Assembly (NCBI GenBank): GCA_002104935.1 | Contig: MCGT01000002.1 | Location: 558,001-622,000 of the forward strand | DNA length: 64,000 nucleotides | From: Hesseltinella vesiculosa | Lineage: Eukaryota > Mucoromycota > Mucoromycetes > Mucorales > Cunninghamellaceae | Reading direction: 5' to 3' | Translations under genes and position numbers: made by a program | Shown here: in pieces, positions 13,628 through 24,557 of the stretch | How positions within the stretch are numbered: position 1 is the stretch's first letter | Layout: the number at the start of each line of letters is the position of its first letter | The notes under the pieces: generated by a model | Seen by the model: only the letters and a program-made list of their open reading frames with translations | Databases searched by the model: none | Told to the model about the DNA's origin: nothing

Positions 13628-16600
13628 ATGCAATCGCTTCTTCAATCCGTCTACGTAACTCTGTGCCACATCCCTGAAGAAGATTTCCGCCGGGCGTTGC
13701 CTGATCAGTTGGGCCAAGCTTGGATGACCACCGAACAATTCTACACTGTTTGGTCACAAGCAAAAGTCTATCGCAAACGTAAGTCATCCATCACTTCAAT
13801 CATGTCTTTTTCTTTACCCATCTTCGTAGGACGGGAAACTGGGCCCACGCCACAACGTCGTGCCCAACAACAGGAACAAAACGATCGCGCCGAGGGGAGA
13901 CGGCAGCGCCAAGAAGATGAGCGAAATCCTGATGCTGTGGGACCGTGTGCCACATGCGGCCAAATGGGACACTGTTCGTCTGCCAGCCGCCTCTGTCCTT
14001 TCCATCGCACGAACAAGAAGGATTATATCAACGAGATGATGCCAGGTGGTGAGCGCTACACCATAAAAAAGGCTTTGAAGATGCCGTCCGGCAGCCTTTC
14101 AAGCTCGCTTTGAAGCGCAACATAGAATCGACCAGCGCCTGCAACAAGAACATCCTTTTCCGCCTCCAACTGTTTATCAACCATTTCGCTCTCACTCACC
14201 CGTCTGACTTTAAAAGCATCATGATCAGCCAGAACGGTCTCCTGTCCATCTCGCAGCTCATCTACCCCCGCAACCCGCGGCGACCGGGGATCACCAACGC
14301 TCACATCCTGCGAAGCCTTCCTCCCACCTTTCTGCCTCACTGGAACCAGTTTGTCCGCGACCACCCAAACATCGTGTACAACCCCAACGACCACCACGGC
14401 ATGGATCCGCTCGACAATGCAGCCCTACTCATTCCTGCTGATGACCGCAGCCTTCACTTCCATCACCCGCATAAATTCTATGGAGGTACTTTTGGGCCAT
14501 GTTTGTCAACGCTTGCTTCCGCTTACTCCAATTGCTTGGTGATCGACTTTGAGAAAAAGGTCAAGAAGTTTATTCGATTCTCCTTTGCCATCACGGATGT
14601 CCAAGTAAGTTTTTTAAAAGGGCGGTGCCAAAAAAGGGAATGTGTTCTGACTTTTTTTTGTCTCTTTCAGATCCCTCATATTGACCAGCAGGTGGATGAC
14701 ATCTACACAAACTTCGCAGAAAGACCCTCCCACCCTCAATCAGGGGTCACATCTGGATTGGCCACAAACAGTGTCCCTGGCGTGTCTGCCGAAGAAGCGG
14801 CGATTGCCGATGTGAAGGCGAAAACACTGGCCTTGAAACCCCACTACATTGGTAAATTGACATCAACAACTCTGTCCCGAAATCCTAGCAGTGCCTTGCT
14901 TGTCTACACCAACATCAACAAGCAATACGAGCAGTACAAGTCCCAGCCCAATGCTAACCCCAAAAAATGCCCAAAGCTTACCATCCTTCCTGAGCCCCAC
15001 TTTGGACGCCGATTCATCCCCATCCTACCCGACACGATCAAATACCTAGCCGAATGCGATGCTCCTGGTCACGCTGTGGCTACCGCTGGTGGTGAAGCAA
15101 GCAACGATGGTATGGCTGGTGAACCCGACGCCGCATTCATCCGTGCCTTGCCCATGTTTTTTCAAGGTGTTCCACATGGAGAAGTTCAACTTTGGCGGCC
15201 CTGGGTACGGGAGGCAAGTTTTGCAGACACCAAAAAAAAAAGAGAGAGCAGTTTCTGATTTTTTCTTCTTCTTCTCGCCTAGTGTCCGGGACATGCTTGC
15301 GGGAGTACTATACAACTGTCCATTGTTTGCTTGCCACATTTGGTGCGATGGCGTTTCGTGCTGCTTTGAATTTATTCGTTTGCCAACCACGCATCGCTCA
15401 ACGATGAAGCTGCCCAGCCTGGATCACTGGGATACCGAACTGGTAGAACGCTTCGACATGGTCGCCGTCGATCCTGGTCACCGTGCCATCGTTACTGGCA
15501 GCTATGGCACGCCTTATCCACTTTCCATGCTCCGTGAAACCCAGGATGACGAAGATTCTGTTGATGAAGAACCTGATGACGATAATGACGAGGAAAAGGC
15601 GGATGCAGATGCACCATGCCCTGTACGTGCTTCCCTGCCTTTACACCAACAACAGGACTTTGACAACGCCACTGACAGCGCTGATATGGAACAAGCAAGC
15701 CTCATCAGCATGTCTTTGATTGGCAGTGCTGTACCTACCACCCCAGACCCCCCGTCTCGCCATCTGCCTTACCGAGTCATCAAGGTATCAGCAAAGGAAT
15801 ATCGCTCGCAATGTGGAACGCAGCGACGAATTCAACAATTGGAACGACGCAAGGTTTCCACGACATACTCTTTCCGAGGTCAGCAATTACCGTTCCATCA
15901 GCTGGAGGCTGCCATCCCTTCCCACCGAAGCACCAGCGCCTCCGAATATGCCATCCGAATCCAATACCTGCTCGATCGTCTCCCGCTCTTCTTCGACTTT
16001 TACGGCCTTCAGCATTCCATCGACCGCTTCAATGCTTACAGAGGGCGCCAGCGGGGTGTTGCATACGTTGCCAGTGTTCTTGCTGGACTGTCCAAGAAGT
16101 ATGTCAAGTCCCAGCGCAATGTGCGTGGCCACCGCAAACGTACCCACCGCAATCGGCGCAAGCGTCAGAAGAAAGCTCGGAAGAAAAAGGCCATCAAGAT
16201 CAGCAAGGCCAAGCAGGCGATGGTGGAACACCTTGCCGCGCTGGATGTTTCTATCGTGAAGACCGAAAATCTGTTAAAATGCTCTGCTGGCTCGATGCTA
16301 CCTGGGACGATGGATCTATGGGAAGCAACATTACATACCATGCGCACCCAACGCGACCTCGACCGTGACCACCGCATTGATCTGATCAATGAAATGGAAG
16401 AAAGAGGCAAGTTGTCGTAGTATTCAGGAGGTCCAGGTGGGCTTATTTTTCCATTGTAGACCTGCACCGCAAATGAAGCCAAACACACGCATTCGTCACG
16501 GTGTGACAAAGTTTCCCAGCGAAAGAGTTCCATTAATACTTTTTGGTGATGGCCTCAAGGGCCGGAAGGTCGCCGCCCCGCTCAAAAAGCAACTTCCTGG

Positions 16601-16969
16601 CTCGTCTTCCCTGGTGTTTGACCAATTGGAAAACCGACAACGACAGGGCAAGCTTGCTGTTATCTCACTGAATGAGTTCAAAACAAGCAAGGTGGGTGAA
16701 AAAAAAAGGCATAGCAACCGCAACGAAGTGGCTCATTCTCTTTCTTTATGCAGCTCTGCTCTGTCTGCCATGGCCCAACCAAAAACCCAGTCATGAATGG
16801 CGGCAAGATTTATGGACTTCTGCGCTGCAGCTCCTGTGCGGCCATCTTTGACCGGGATGTCATGGCGGCCTGCAATATGGTGTCCATTGGTCAACACTTT
16901 TTCCAACACAAGCAACGCCCCCTGGCCTTTTGCCCACACCGACGCCCTCCAACCTCTCCTATCGCTTAG
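13628..16969 (+). CDS. Fanzor-type (TnpB-like) RNA-guided nuclease, two frameshifts
   Basis: Eukaryotic TnpB homologue. Known Fanzors are RNA-guided DNA endonucleases, often carried by transposons. Six exons: 13628-13778, 13830-14604, 14671-15204, 15283-16410, 16460-16691, 16754-16969. If one A is restored at 14064-14069 and one T removed at 15157-15162, they join into about 1011 aa. Layout: N-terminal zinc knuckle CATCGQMGHCSS...CPFH (about residue 110); long recognition region; RuvC-I MVAVDPGHRAIVTG (Asp about 550); acidic insert (about 570-595); basic segment GHRKRTHRNRRKRQKKARKK, a likely NLS and nucleic-acid contact; LILFGDG strand; NEFKTSK (Glu about 935, the likely alternative catalytic Glu of Fanzors); zinc ribbon CSVC...CSSC; RuvC-III FDRDVMAACNM (Asp about 975). 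All catalytic positions remain, so the frame breaks are either sequencing errors or very recent decay. No transposase is adjacent. Confidence 0.85.
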
Positions 16970-17100
16970 TTTTCATATTTCTTCACCAAAGCAACCCTGC
17001 AATAGGGGTTACCGTCTGCTCTGGCAAGAACGAGTTTAATGCTTTTATCCGGTAATTGGTGTTTTTAGCCAACACTTAACACAAGTTCTGATTGGTAACG
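16967..17100 (+). ncRNA. Candidate guide-RNA (omega-RNA) region at the Fanzor 3' end
   Basis: In characterised Fanzor and TnpB loci the guide RNA overlaps or follows the 3' end of the nuclease gene. Here the first 130 bp after the stop can fold. AACCC (16993-16997) pairs with GGGTT (17006-17010). Alternatively TTACCG (17009-17014) pairs with CGGTAA (17050-17055), flanked by G-U pairs. GGTGTT (17058-17063) pairs with AACACT (17071-17076). These stems are short and partly exclusive, so chance is a real alternative. Position is the main argument. Confidence 0.2.
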
Positions 17101-17240
17101 AAGTTTTCTTTTTTCCATAGTGGATCATGTCCCACCACAAATCAAACGTCGCCGATTTCAAACACCGTTCACTGCCAATTGTGTTGGATCTCAACAAGTT
17201 GGGATTTCCCTACTTTCTTTTTCAAACTTCATAGTGCGAC

Positions 17241-19444
17241 ATGGGAGAGTTTGTTGTGTACGAGGATACCCCTATTGCTGACTATTTACAAGGTAATATT
17301 GATGACATGACTTATTTAATATAGCTTAATTTTATTTTTTTTTCTGATTCCTTTTTATTTTCCTTTTTTTTTTATTTTTTTATTTTTTCCTTGCCTAGAC
17401 ATTGACAGTGGTGAAGCGATTGTAAAACCACTTCCTCTTCAGCTTGGTATTCATCCTTACCCCATGAATGCAAAAGAACCATTGACATTACGCGTATACA
17501 ATCAAATCTACCGAGTATGGCGACAGTCCCTGATTCGTGTAAGCCTAAAACGCATCCACACACACTGGTTTTTTGACACCTTGTTTTGCCTCATCGTAGG
17601 ACACGTTCTCGATCTCGTTGCCAGTGATGGAGGAATCTGCCTTTGAGGAGAAGCTCAAGTATTTGATTGTCACATCACCGCTTTTGAGCGATGCTTCATC
17701 CACCTATACCAAATACCAGCCAACATCAGTCACTCTGCCCATTCAACCAACACGGCCTCGCCTCCTCTCCACCCAGATCGGCACTCTGTCCGTCATCTCC
17801 GGTCTCTTGATAGCTGCAGGTATCGAGCGTGTCCTTCCCTTCCGAAAGCAAAGCCCTTCCTCGTCTTCCGTTCTTACTGTCACCCCTGTCCATACCTTGA
17901 CCATGGCCAGCGGCATCTCTTTGTTTTTCATCTTTCGCCATTTGGTAAGACAACACAAACAAAGATGCAGGCCGGCAGTGAACATTCGATGGGCATGTTG
18001 TCTCATGCACGTACTTTTTTTCTCTTTTTTTGTGAAACCTTCTTAGCGACGATCGTCCGTTCGCCGACTCTTCAATCATACCTTGGCACAGCTTCAAGCC
18101 TTTTTGGAAGCGTCGCAGCAGCTCGACAACAAGATCCATCGAACGCTGTTGACAATTCAGGAAATCGAATTAGTGTCTCGTGGCTATCGCCTCTCTGCCC
18201 CGCTGTCACCCATCTCTCGCATCGAGCAGTCTTCTAAATCAAGACGATGCACCAAGCTCCGTTCTCACTTGGCCAGACTTCTGCGCCGGGCCTTTATTGA
18301 CTACGAAGATACCATCATCAATATCATGGACCATGTCCACAAACCTTCTCTCTCGCGTCTCTACGACATGTACAGCATCCATTCCCTCGCCACCCTCTCA
18401 TCTGCCTCCCTGCCTGACGACCATGACAACCATCAAGATCACTCGGACATCACCTTGGACTATCTCAAAACCCTGGCGAGTCTTATGCATCAGAAACGAC
18501 GCGAATGCCTCCTTCAATTTCTGGCCCTCTCGGCCATGTCCGATATAGCTCGCGTGCCTCATTCTACCCAGGTCTGGAAAGCTGCCGCTGCCGCCCTGTC
18601 CACCCTCTGCAAAGACACCAACCAATTCTTGCATGATCTCTCTACAACCTTGGATGAAGAGCTCCGTAAGCAAAAAAAAAAATACGAGAACACGTTGTAT
18701 GCAGTATGACTTCATCTCTACTTGGATCGTGCGTTTAGATCCACCAATGCCTGATACCAGCAAAGACACACCATTGTCGTCGTCAGATCCTTCCACCCGC
18801 CAATTTGTTCATCGGCTCTCCAGTCTCGACCAACAGCTACGGACCATGGGTGCTCGCATCTACCTATGTAACGACGAATTCCGAAAGCAAAATGACCCAG
18901 ACCGCGACCGCGACCAGTTACGAAGGGACTACATGGCGCTGGAGCGAGATATGCAGCAGCTGATCAATGAATGGGAAGCTGGTCGTCAAGCTTTGGAACT
19001 CATGCTGTCGCCCCCTGCTCCTTCCACTTCCACTTCGTCCTCCACCCCATCTGCCCAAGACACCTTGCCATCACCCATCTTCTCGCCCGCCCTGCCTTGC
19101 GATGCTTCCGTCCCCACCTCGGATGAATCCCTTGACCTGGCCAGTTTACCCATGCCGTCTAAAGCTTCAGTCTTTGAATCCATTTCCGATATCCTCGACG
19201 GCCTCCCTTCCACGTTACCCGCCACCCCCAAGAAATCTCGCGCCCAGCGCATCCAAGAAATGAAATCCAAACGAGAGCACGAGGTAAAAAAAAAAAAAAA
19301 AAAAAAAAATAGACGGCACCCATTCACCTGGCATGCATGTGTAAATAGGCCAAAGAAAAGGCTTCTCGAATGAACTCCACCTCCATGGTGAATGAATTGA
19401 AGAATGTGCTTGATCGACGTACCCACGACCTTGATCTGGAATGA
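17241..19444 (+). CDS. Vezatin/Inp2-like membrane protein (myosin-binding family)
   Basis: Multi-exon membrane protein of about 600 aa. It starts MGEFVVYEDTPIADYL at 17241; exon 1 ends 17292 and continues DIDSGEAIVKPLPLQLG. Near residues 130-190 are two hydrophobic segments (IGTLSVISGLLIAAGIERVL and TLTMASGISLFFIFRHL) separated by a short Ser-rich loop. The long C-terminal half is helical (ALLRRAFIDYEDTIINIM, MYSIHSLATLSS, QFVHRLSSLDQQLRTMGARI, QLRRDYMALERDMQQLINEW), followed by a Ser/Pro-rich linker and a basic end. Two membrane segments followed by this helical region are the layout of the vezatin/Inp2 myosin-binding family, which tethers myosin V to peroxisomes or junctions. I am moderately sure of the family. 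An in-frame short reading begins upstream at 17127 (see findings). Confidence 0.55.
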
Positions 19445-19979
19445 TCTTGCCAACAAACGATACCCAATTATTTCCACTGCTTCCTTATTATTTGTATAAT
19501 AAAAAAAAAAGGACCCAAGGACCCTTTCAATAGTCTGTGTTTAAAAAATGACCCCATATTTCGATCGTCGGTGGGTAGGGTGCAGTAGTCATCAAAGGAA
19601 TGGTAACTGCAAGCGACATGTGGGTGACCGGCCGCCAAGTAAGCGGTCGGCTAGGATAGCGGGCGCATGATGTCTGCCTTTTTGGTTTATTGGTTTGTCG
19701 CTAACATCACTTTTGTCAAACATACCTTTGGCAACAGAATGAGCAAACGTTTGAGCAGCTGACCCTTCGAAAGACAAAATGAAAGAGAAGGTTGCAACTC
19801 CACGTTTTTGATTGCCATGGCTGTCGGAGTATTAAACAAAAGTTGATCTCTTGCCTTTTTTCCTTTTTCCTTGCTTCTTCTCTCTCTCACTCTCACTATT
19901 TATCTTTTTCTCTTTCTGTGCCTATTTCCTCGCCTTTTCAACAGGGATTGTATTGTGTGTCTTGGTGCATTGTAAAGAA
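19445..19979. other. Intergenic, 3' flank of vezatin-like gene and DENND6-like promoter
   Basis: Nothing coding seen. 19850-19950 is a strong CT-rich tract directly before the next start codon, as seen ahead of several genes in this window. Confidence 0.4.
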
Positions 19980-22900
19980 ATGACAGACATTGACCTTGGC
20001 TCCTCTCCTACCCTGTCTCCATCCGTGGATCGACCCAAATCCACTCCTCCAACAGCCTTGCAACCACCATCCACATCTTTGCACCGGCACGATTCCCGGT
20101 CGTCAGCCTCGTCCTTACGCATCCATCTGCAGCGTCGCCAACATCAAGAAACAGACATGAGCGATACTGATTTGTCACTACGGAAGCACCGATCGACATC
20201 TAATCTCACCAGCGACGCATGGTCTTCCTCACAACCGGACTTGTTCAAGATTATATCACCGGCACCTTCCGTTGCAGCCGCCTCTGCTCCGTCTTCTTCC
20301 ATACCCGTGTCCTTGGCATCCTCTCCTGCCACCACTTCACTTGCGTCGTCGCCAATCTCCACCACGCCTCCTCGTCTGACCGACGGACTGGATATCACCG
20401 ACAACACCCAATCGTCCGCCAAAGATATGCTCACCATCGACCCCGCCGATCTCGCTAAATTTCGCAAATGGGTCGTAGGCTTTTGTATTGTCAACTTTGA
20501 TTTGGAAATTGGCCAAGGTAAAACAAAGAGCCATGTAGCCTGACGTCATGCTTGTAACACTATTTTTTTTTCTCATTGTGTGATCTTCCTCAAGCTTTGG
20601 ATTATTTATACCCTCCCATGGACCTCAGTGTGACAGAACAGAAAAACATGTAAGCACTGGGCACAGAATAAGATGGAGATCACTCCTATTTTTTAGGGAA
20701 CTCTTTTTTTTTATTGACTCCTACTGACAAACTGCCATTTCACAGCTGCTTCTCAGCCTTTCCAGATTCCAATGTCTTCGAGGTCGGCGATCAGGTGTTC
20801 AGTACTCGATTGCGTGCCAGCAACTCCTTGTTCGCTGCTTCAGGTAATAAGCCATCGCAAGTAGGTTGCAACATGACGCTTCACACACACACCCTCTCTC
20901 TCTCTCTCTCTCCTGCCTCTAGGACCAACAACTTCGGCTGGATTCTTATATAGTTATGTGTTTTTTCGCCAGAAAAAGGATCCAACTATCCGACGCGGAT
21001 ATTTCCAGGTAGGGTAGCAGAGAAAGGGATGACATGGCAAGGCAGCAGGTCCTAACTTGAGTGCCGCTAGAAATCTCTGGTGCTACTGTCTCAACACCCT
21101 TTTGTTGGTCTCTTCTCTCGCGTCATTGCTGCTCTGGGACCATCGTTTTTTGATGTCGGTCAACCTATGCTTGAATCAGCTGTGATGAACATCGCTCATT
21201 GGTAAAAGACAGCACGCACTTGTGCAACCGAATTTAAAACCCCGTTGATCTCATTTTTTCGTTCCTTCAGGGGCACACCTCGATATGACGGCGCTGTCAT
21301 GGATTTACCATTTTTAGGGCATCTGCTGCAAGTGGAATTGCCTCAGTCAAGAAAGCCGCAATTGTTGGAAACGACTGGTTTCGATATGAATAGAATGCAA
21401 CCGGATCTCCAGGTAGGAATGAATTGGCACCGATGAGAAAACAAGGTGTCAATAAGCGCTGATCCATTGTCCTCTATGTAGATCATGGCGTCTGTGCCAG
21501 TTGGCGGGCTCTATTTCCATTTCAAGGACATCTTCAAGGATCTCTGGTTGCTGTGGGAACTGATATTGCTGGGCGAGCCAATCATTGTCATGGCCCCTGA
21601 CCCTGGGATTTGCAGCGAAGCCGTCGTGTCCTTGGTGGACTTGATCAACCCGGTAAGTTCATTTCCTTTTTATTTTTCTCACACAAACTGATTTTTTTAT
21701 TATTTGGACACTGTTCCTTTCCGCCTGACCTAGATTCCCTACTGCGGTGATTTCCGACCCTACTTCACTATCCAAGATGCCGACTTCAAGAACTTTGTCA
21801 CCAAGAACCAGCCCTCGACAAACTTGGTCCTAGGTGTCACCAATCCTTATTTCAACACGGCCATTGGCCATTGGCCACATGTTGTACGTGTAGGTCGCCA
21901 ACAGCTACGGTAAATAAAATGAACTATAAAAAAAGGTCAAAGCGAGTGCTCATACCTCTTTTGCTGTTCTAGAAAACCTGACGGAACGCTGATGATGACG
22001 CATGCCAGCCACCTCAAGAATCATAAGCACCGCGGCTCCAAGTCAAACTTGGGCAACAAAACCAATGTGCTGTATGACTTTATCCAGGTATATCACCGCC
22101 TATTGCGACGAAATTTAATTGTTTTCTCATCGCCACCCACTTTATCGATTTGTTTTAAAATTAGGGAGTCACCTCCAAACGTAAAGGTGTGGTCCAAAAG
22201 GACAAGGAATTATTGCGCATGTTGACCGAGGCCACCGTTCGCGGCCATCCTCCCGGTATGCTGGAAATGAAAAATTCAAGATCCGGCTCATTTTTTTCCC
22301 CTCTCTCCCTCTCTTGCAGATTGGCTCCTGAACAACATCCTACGACGTCATTTTGTAGATCTTACAGAAAAATTCTTGGTACCATTGAACCGATACTTTC
22401 GTACCTTGATACCCAATGTAGCCCCGTAAGTGGTTTATCTGTAAAAATAGGGAGCCGGGCAATGCAAGGAAATGAAAAAATCATTAATTTTTTTATTAAT
22501 TCTCTTTTTTTAATTTAGATCCAATGTACGCCAGAGCAGCTCACCTCCTCAATTAAGGCCTTTTCAAACCGACCAATTCATGAAATCCTTGAAGGAGAAT
22601 GGCACTCCTCTTTTATTCAAGTCCACGTTCAAAACACGCACTGCCGCCACCGATCCGGCCAAGGAACTTTATAGCCAATTTTTGAAATGCGGCCATTTTG
22701 CCACCTGGCTGCAACAGTCTATCACCACCACTCAGCAACACCTCGATCGAAAATATTTAGATCATCTCTGTCAATGGCAACCAGGCACTCGCATCGCGGA
22801 AAACCTGATTAAAATCATCCGTGACATTTTGGTAAATGCCAAACAGGAAGGAGGGATCTTGGAAAAAAGGCAACTCACCTTTTTTTTTCTTTACATTAGG

Positions 22901-23004
22901 ATGAATCCACGTCGTCATGGGCTAATCTCACAAGCATGTTAACAACACAACAAAGACAGAAACTCGAAGCGTTACTGTCGTCCCCGTCATATCACTCGAC
23001 TTGA
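19980..23004 (+). CDS. DENN-domain Rab GEF, DENND6 family
   Basis: DENND6/FAM116-type protein; animal members activate Rab14 on endosomes. Start MTDIDLGSSPTLS at 19980. The first about 160 residues are Ser/Thr/Pro-rich and unstructured. The uDENN region begins FRKWVVGFCIVNFDLEIGQ, then LDYLYPPMDLS, CFSAFPDSN, FVGLFSRVIAALGPSFFDVG and PMLESAVMNIAHW. The central DENN carries DLWLLWELILLGEPIIVMAP, then SLVDLINPIPYCGDFRPYFT, IQDADFKNF and LGVTNPYFNTAIGHWPH, all strongly family-typical. The dDENN end includes KKHLDRKYLDHLCQ-like helices and stops at 23002-23004. About ten introns, each under 100 nt. The order of motifs and absence of insertions suggest a complete, functional gene. Confidence 0.85.
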
Positions 23005-23240
23005 TTTAGACCTTATTTAGGCAACACACATCTGACACCCACTCCCCCCCCCTTTTTTTTACAGTTTTCATTGTTGTCTCTTTAGCCCACCAGTCTCCTC
23101 TTTTTTTAACCTTTTTTAATCAAGTCTATTTTTCATTATCTAGTATATATATCGACCTCCATTTCCCTTTCTTTACCTTCTTATTTTCATCCTCACACCC
23201 TCTGCTTGCTCACTCTCTCGTTTTCTCTCTCGACTCCACC

Positions 23241-24050
23241 ATGCCTCTCAAGACCCTTCAGCTTGGCTCAAGAAAACTGTTCCACAGACACAAAGATACC
23301 TCCCAGGCCATGCCTCTCAATCAACCCCCTTTGCCTCCTCCTCCACCACCACCCTCTGCTTCAACCAGCATCGCCCGATCCACCCGATCCACCCGATCAT
23401 CGGCTTCTTCATCTACCCATACCAGGAGACACCGATCACGCACCACCACACACGCATCGGAACAATGGACAAATACCCTCCAAGCCCTCGCCCTCCAAAA
23501 CAAACAGAGTCGCTACAATGATGTGGTAGGCAGCTTTTTTTTCACCGACCGCCGATGTCAAATGCGAGCCCTGTTCCTCTCAGCCCGCCTACAGCGCGCC
23601 TGGCCTGCACTGTCACCACCCGTCTGGGAGCAAGTCATGAACCGCCTCTACACCTGGAATTATGTGATGTATGTGGTACCCAAGGAAGATCCACTTCGTC
23701 GCCACTTCCTCCACGACATGGGTCAGGGCGACGATCAACAGGAAGAGCAGATGGTTTGGTCGTTTGGCCTGCACCAAGTGACCCAGCTGCTGGCGATCCC
23801 CATGTCCACCCACCAACAGCACCAAACCCAGTCGATTTTGACCCATGCTTTGCAAAGCGAGAACAAACTGACATCTGCCGAGCGCGACGCCATGTATCTC
23901 TATCATGCTCTACGTGCTGGCTTTGACGTCCATCGTTCCTGGACCCTTTGCCTCGATGAAGAACCTCTGCTCCTTCACAAACTAAAAGGACTCCAGCTCT
24001 CCAACTCGAACCCTTTTGAAGACTCCACCTGTATTGTTGTTGAGGCATGA
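23241..24050 (+). CDS. Uncharacterised protein with Pro/Ser-rich N-terminus
   Basis: Open frame of 269 aa from the ATG after a CT-rich leader. Residues 25-80 are low complexity (a run of about ten prolines, repeats of RSTRS, His/Arg-rich). The rest looks like a folded helical domain: ARLQRAWPALSPPVWEQVM, RLYTWNYVMYVVPKEDPLRR, MVWSFGLHQVTQLLAIPM, LTSAERDAMYLYHALRAGFD. A GT at 23527 and a downstream AG could mark a short intron removing the SFFF segment, but the frame is open without it. No family recognised. It probably belongs to a lineage-specific Mucoromycota group. Confidence 0.6.
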   Translation: MPLKTLQLGSRKLFHRHKDTSQAMPLNQPPLPPPPPPPSASTSIARSTRSTRSSASSSTHTRRHRSRTTTHASEQWTNTLQALALQNKQSRYNDVVGSFFFTDRRCQMRALFLSARLQRAWPALSPPVWEQVMNRLYTWNYVMYVVPKEDPLRRHFLHDMGQGDDQQEEQMVWSFGLHQVTQLLAIPMSTHQQHQTQSILTHALQSENKLTSAERDAMYLYHALRAGFDVHRSWTLCLDEEPLLLHKLKGLQLSNSNPFEDSTCIVVEA

Positions 24051-24272
24051 CTTCCCGCCTCTCTCTTTTGCCACTTAGAAACTTGCTCTTTTAGATTAAA
24101 AGCATACCTTTTTTTTAATATATATGCACTGATTCATGTGTCAAACGATGATTTTTTTTATTTCTTTTTTTACAAGGGGAATGGAGAGAGAATTGTACAA
24201 AAGTGTTAGTGTGGGAAAAAAAAATTAAACAAGGGAGGAATGTGCAGCAAGAGTTTTTTTCTTGGAAAAGAT

Positions 24273-24557
24273 TTACTTGGTGGGTGAAGAGGACATGTTG
24301 GTGGGGAAACGTGCACGAGAATTGTGACTAAAGTTTGCACCAAATTCCCGTCGCCATTGATATTCGGGTTGCTTGCGTTGGTCCCAGGCATGATCAGGCT
24401 GGACAGTAGAAGAACGTCGTCGGGCCATATTAATTGGGTTTTGTCCGTTCACATTTTCTTCAGTAGGCGAGTTACTCAACGAGCTTCGTCGATGGATGGC
24501 AGCGGCACCTGCAACACCAACAGCACCCAAAGTGAAAATAGTAACAGGACCAGGCAT
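24273..24557 (-). CDS. Small uncharacterised protein with N-terminal hydrophobic segment
   Basis: 94-aa intronless frame, M24557. Residues 4-21 (PVTIFTLGAVGVAGAAAI) form one small-residue membrane or mitochondrial-leader-like helix, followed by HRRSSLSNSP. The remainder is polar, with WDQRKQPEYQWRREFG near the C-terminus, which reads like a conserved block. Likely a small mitochondrial or ER membrane-associated protein; function unknown. It is convergent with the preceding plus-strand gene. Confidence 0.55.
   Translation of the reverse strand: MPGPVTIFTLGAVGVAGAAAIHRRSSLSNSPTEENVNGQNPINMARRRSSTVQPDHAWDQRKQPEYQWRREFGANFSHNSRARFPTNMSSSPTK

Noticed and set aside
12920..17130. Terminal inverted repeats bounding the Fanzor as a transposon
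   Set aside because: I compared both flanks by eye and found no convincing matching ends or target duplications; a computed self-alignment would be needed.
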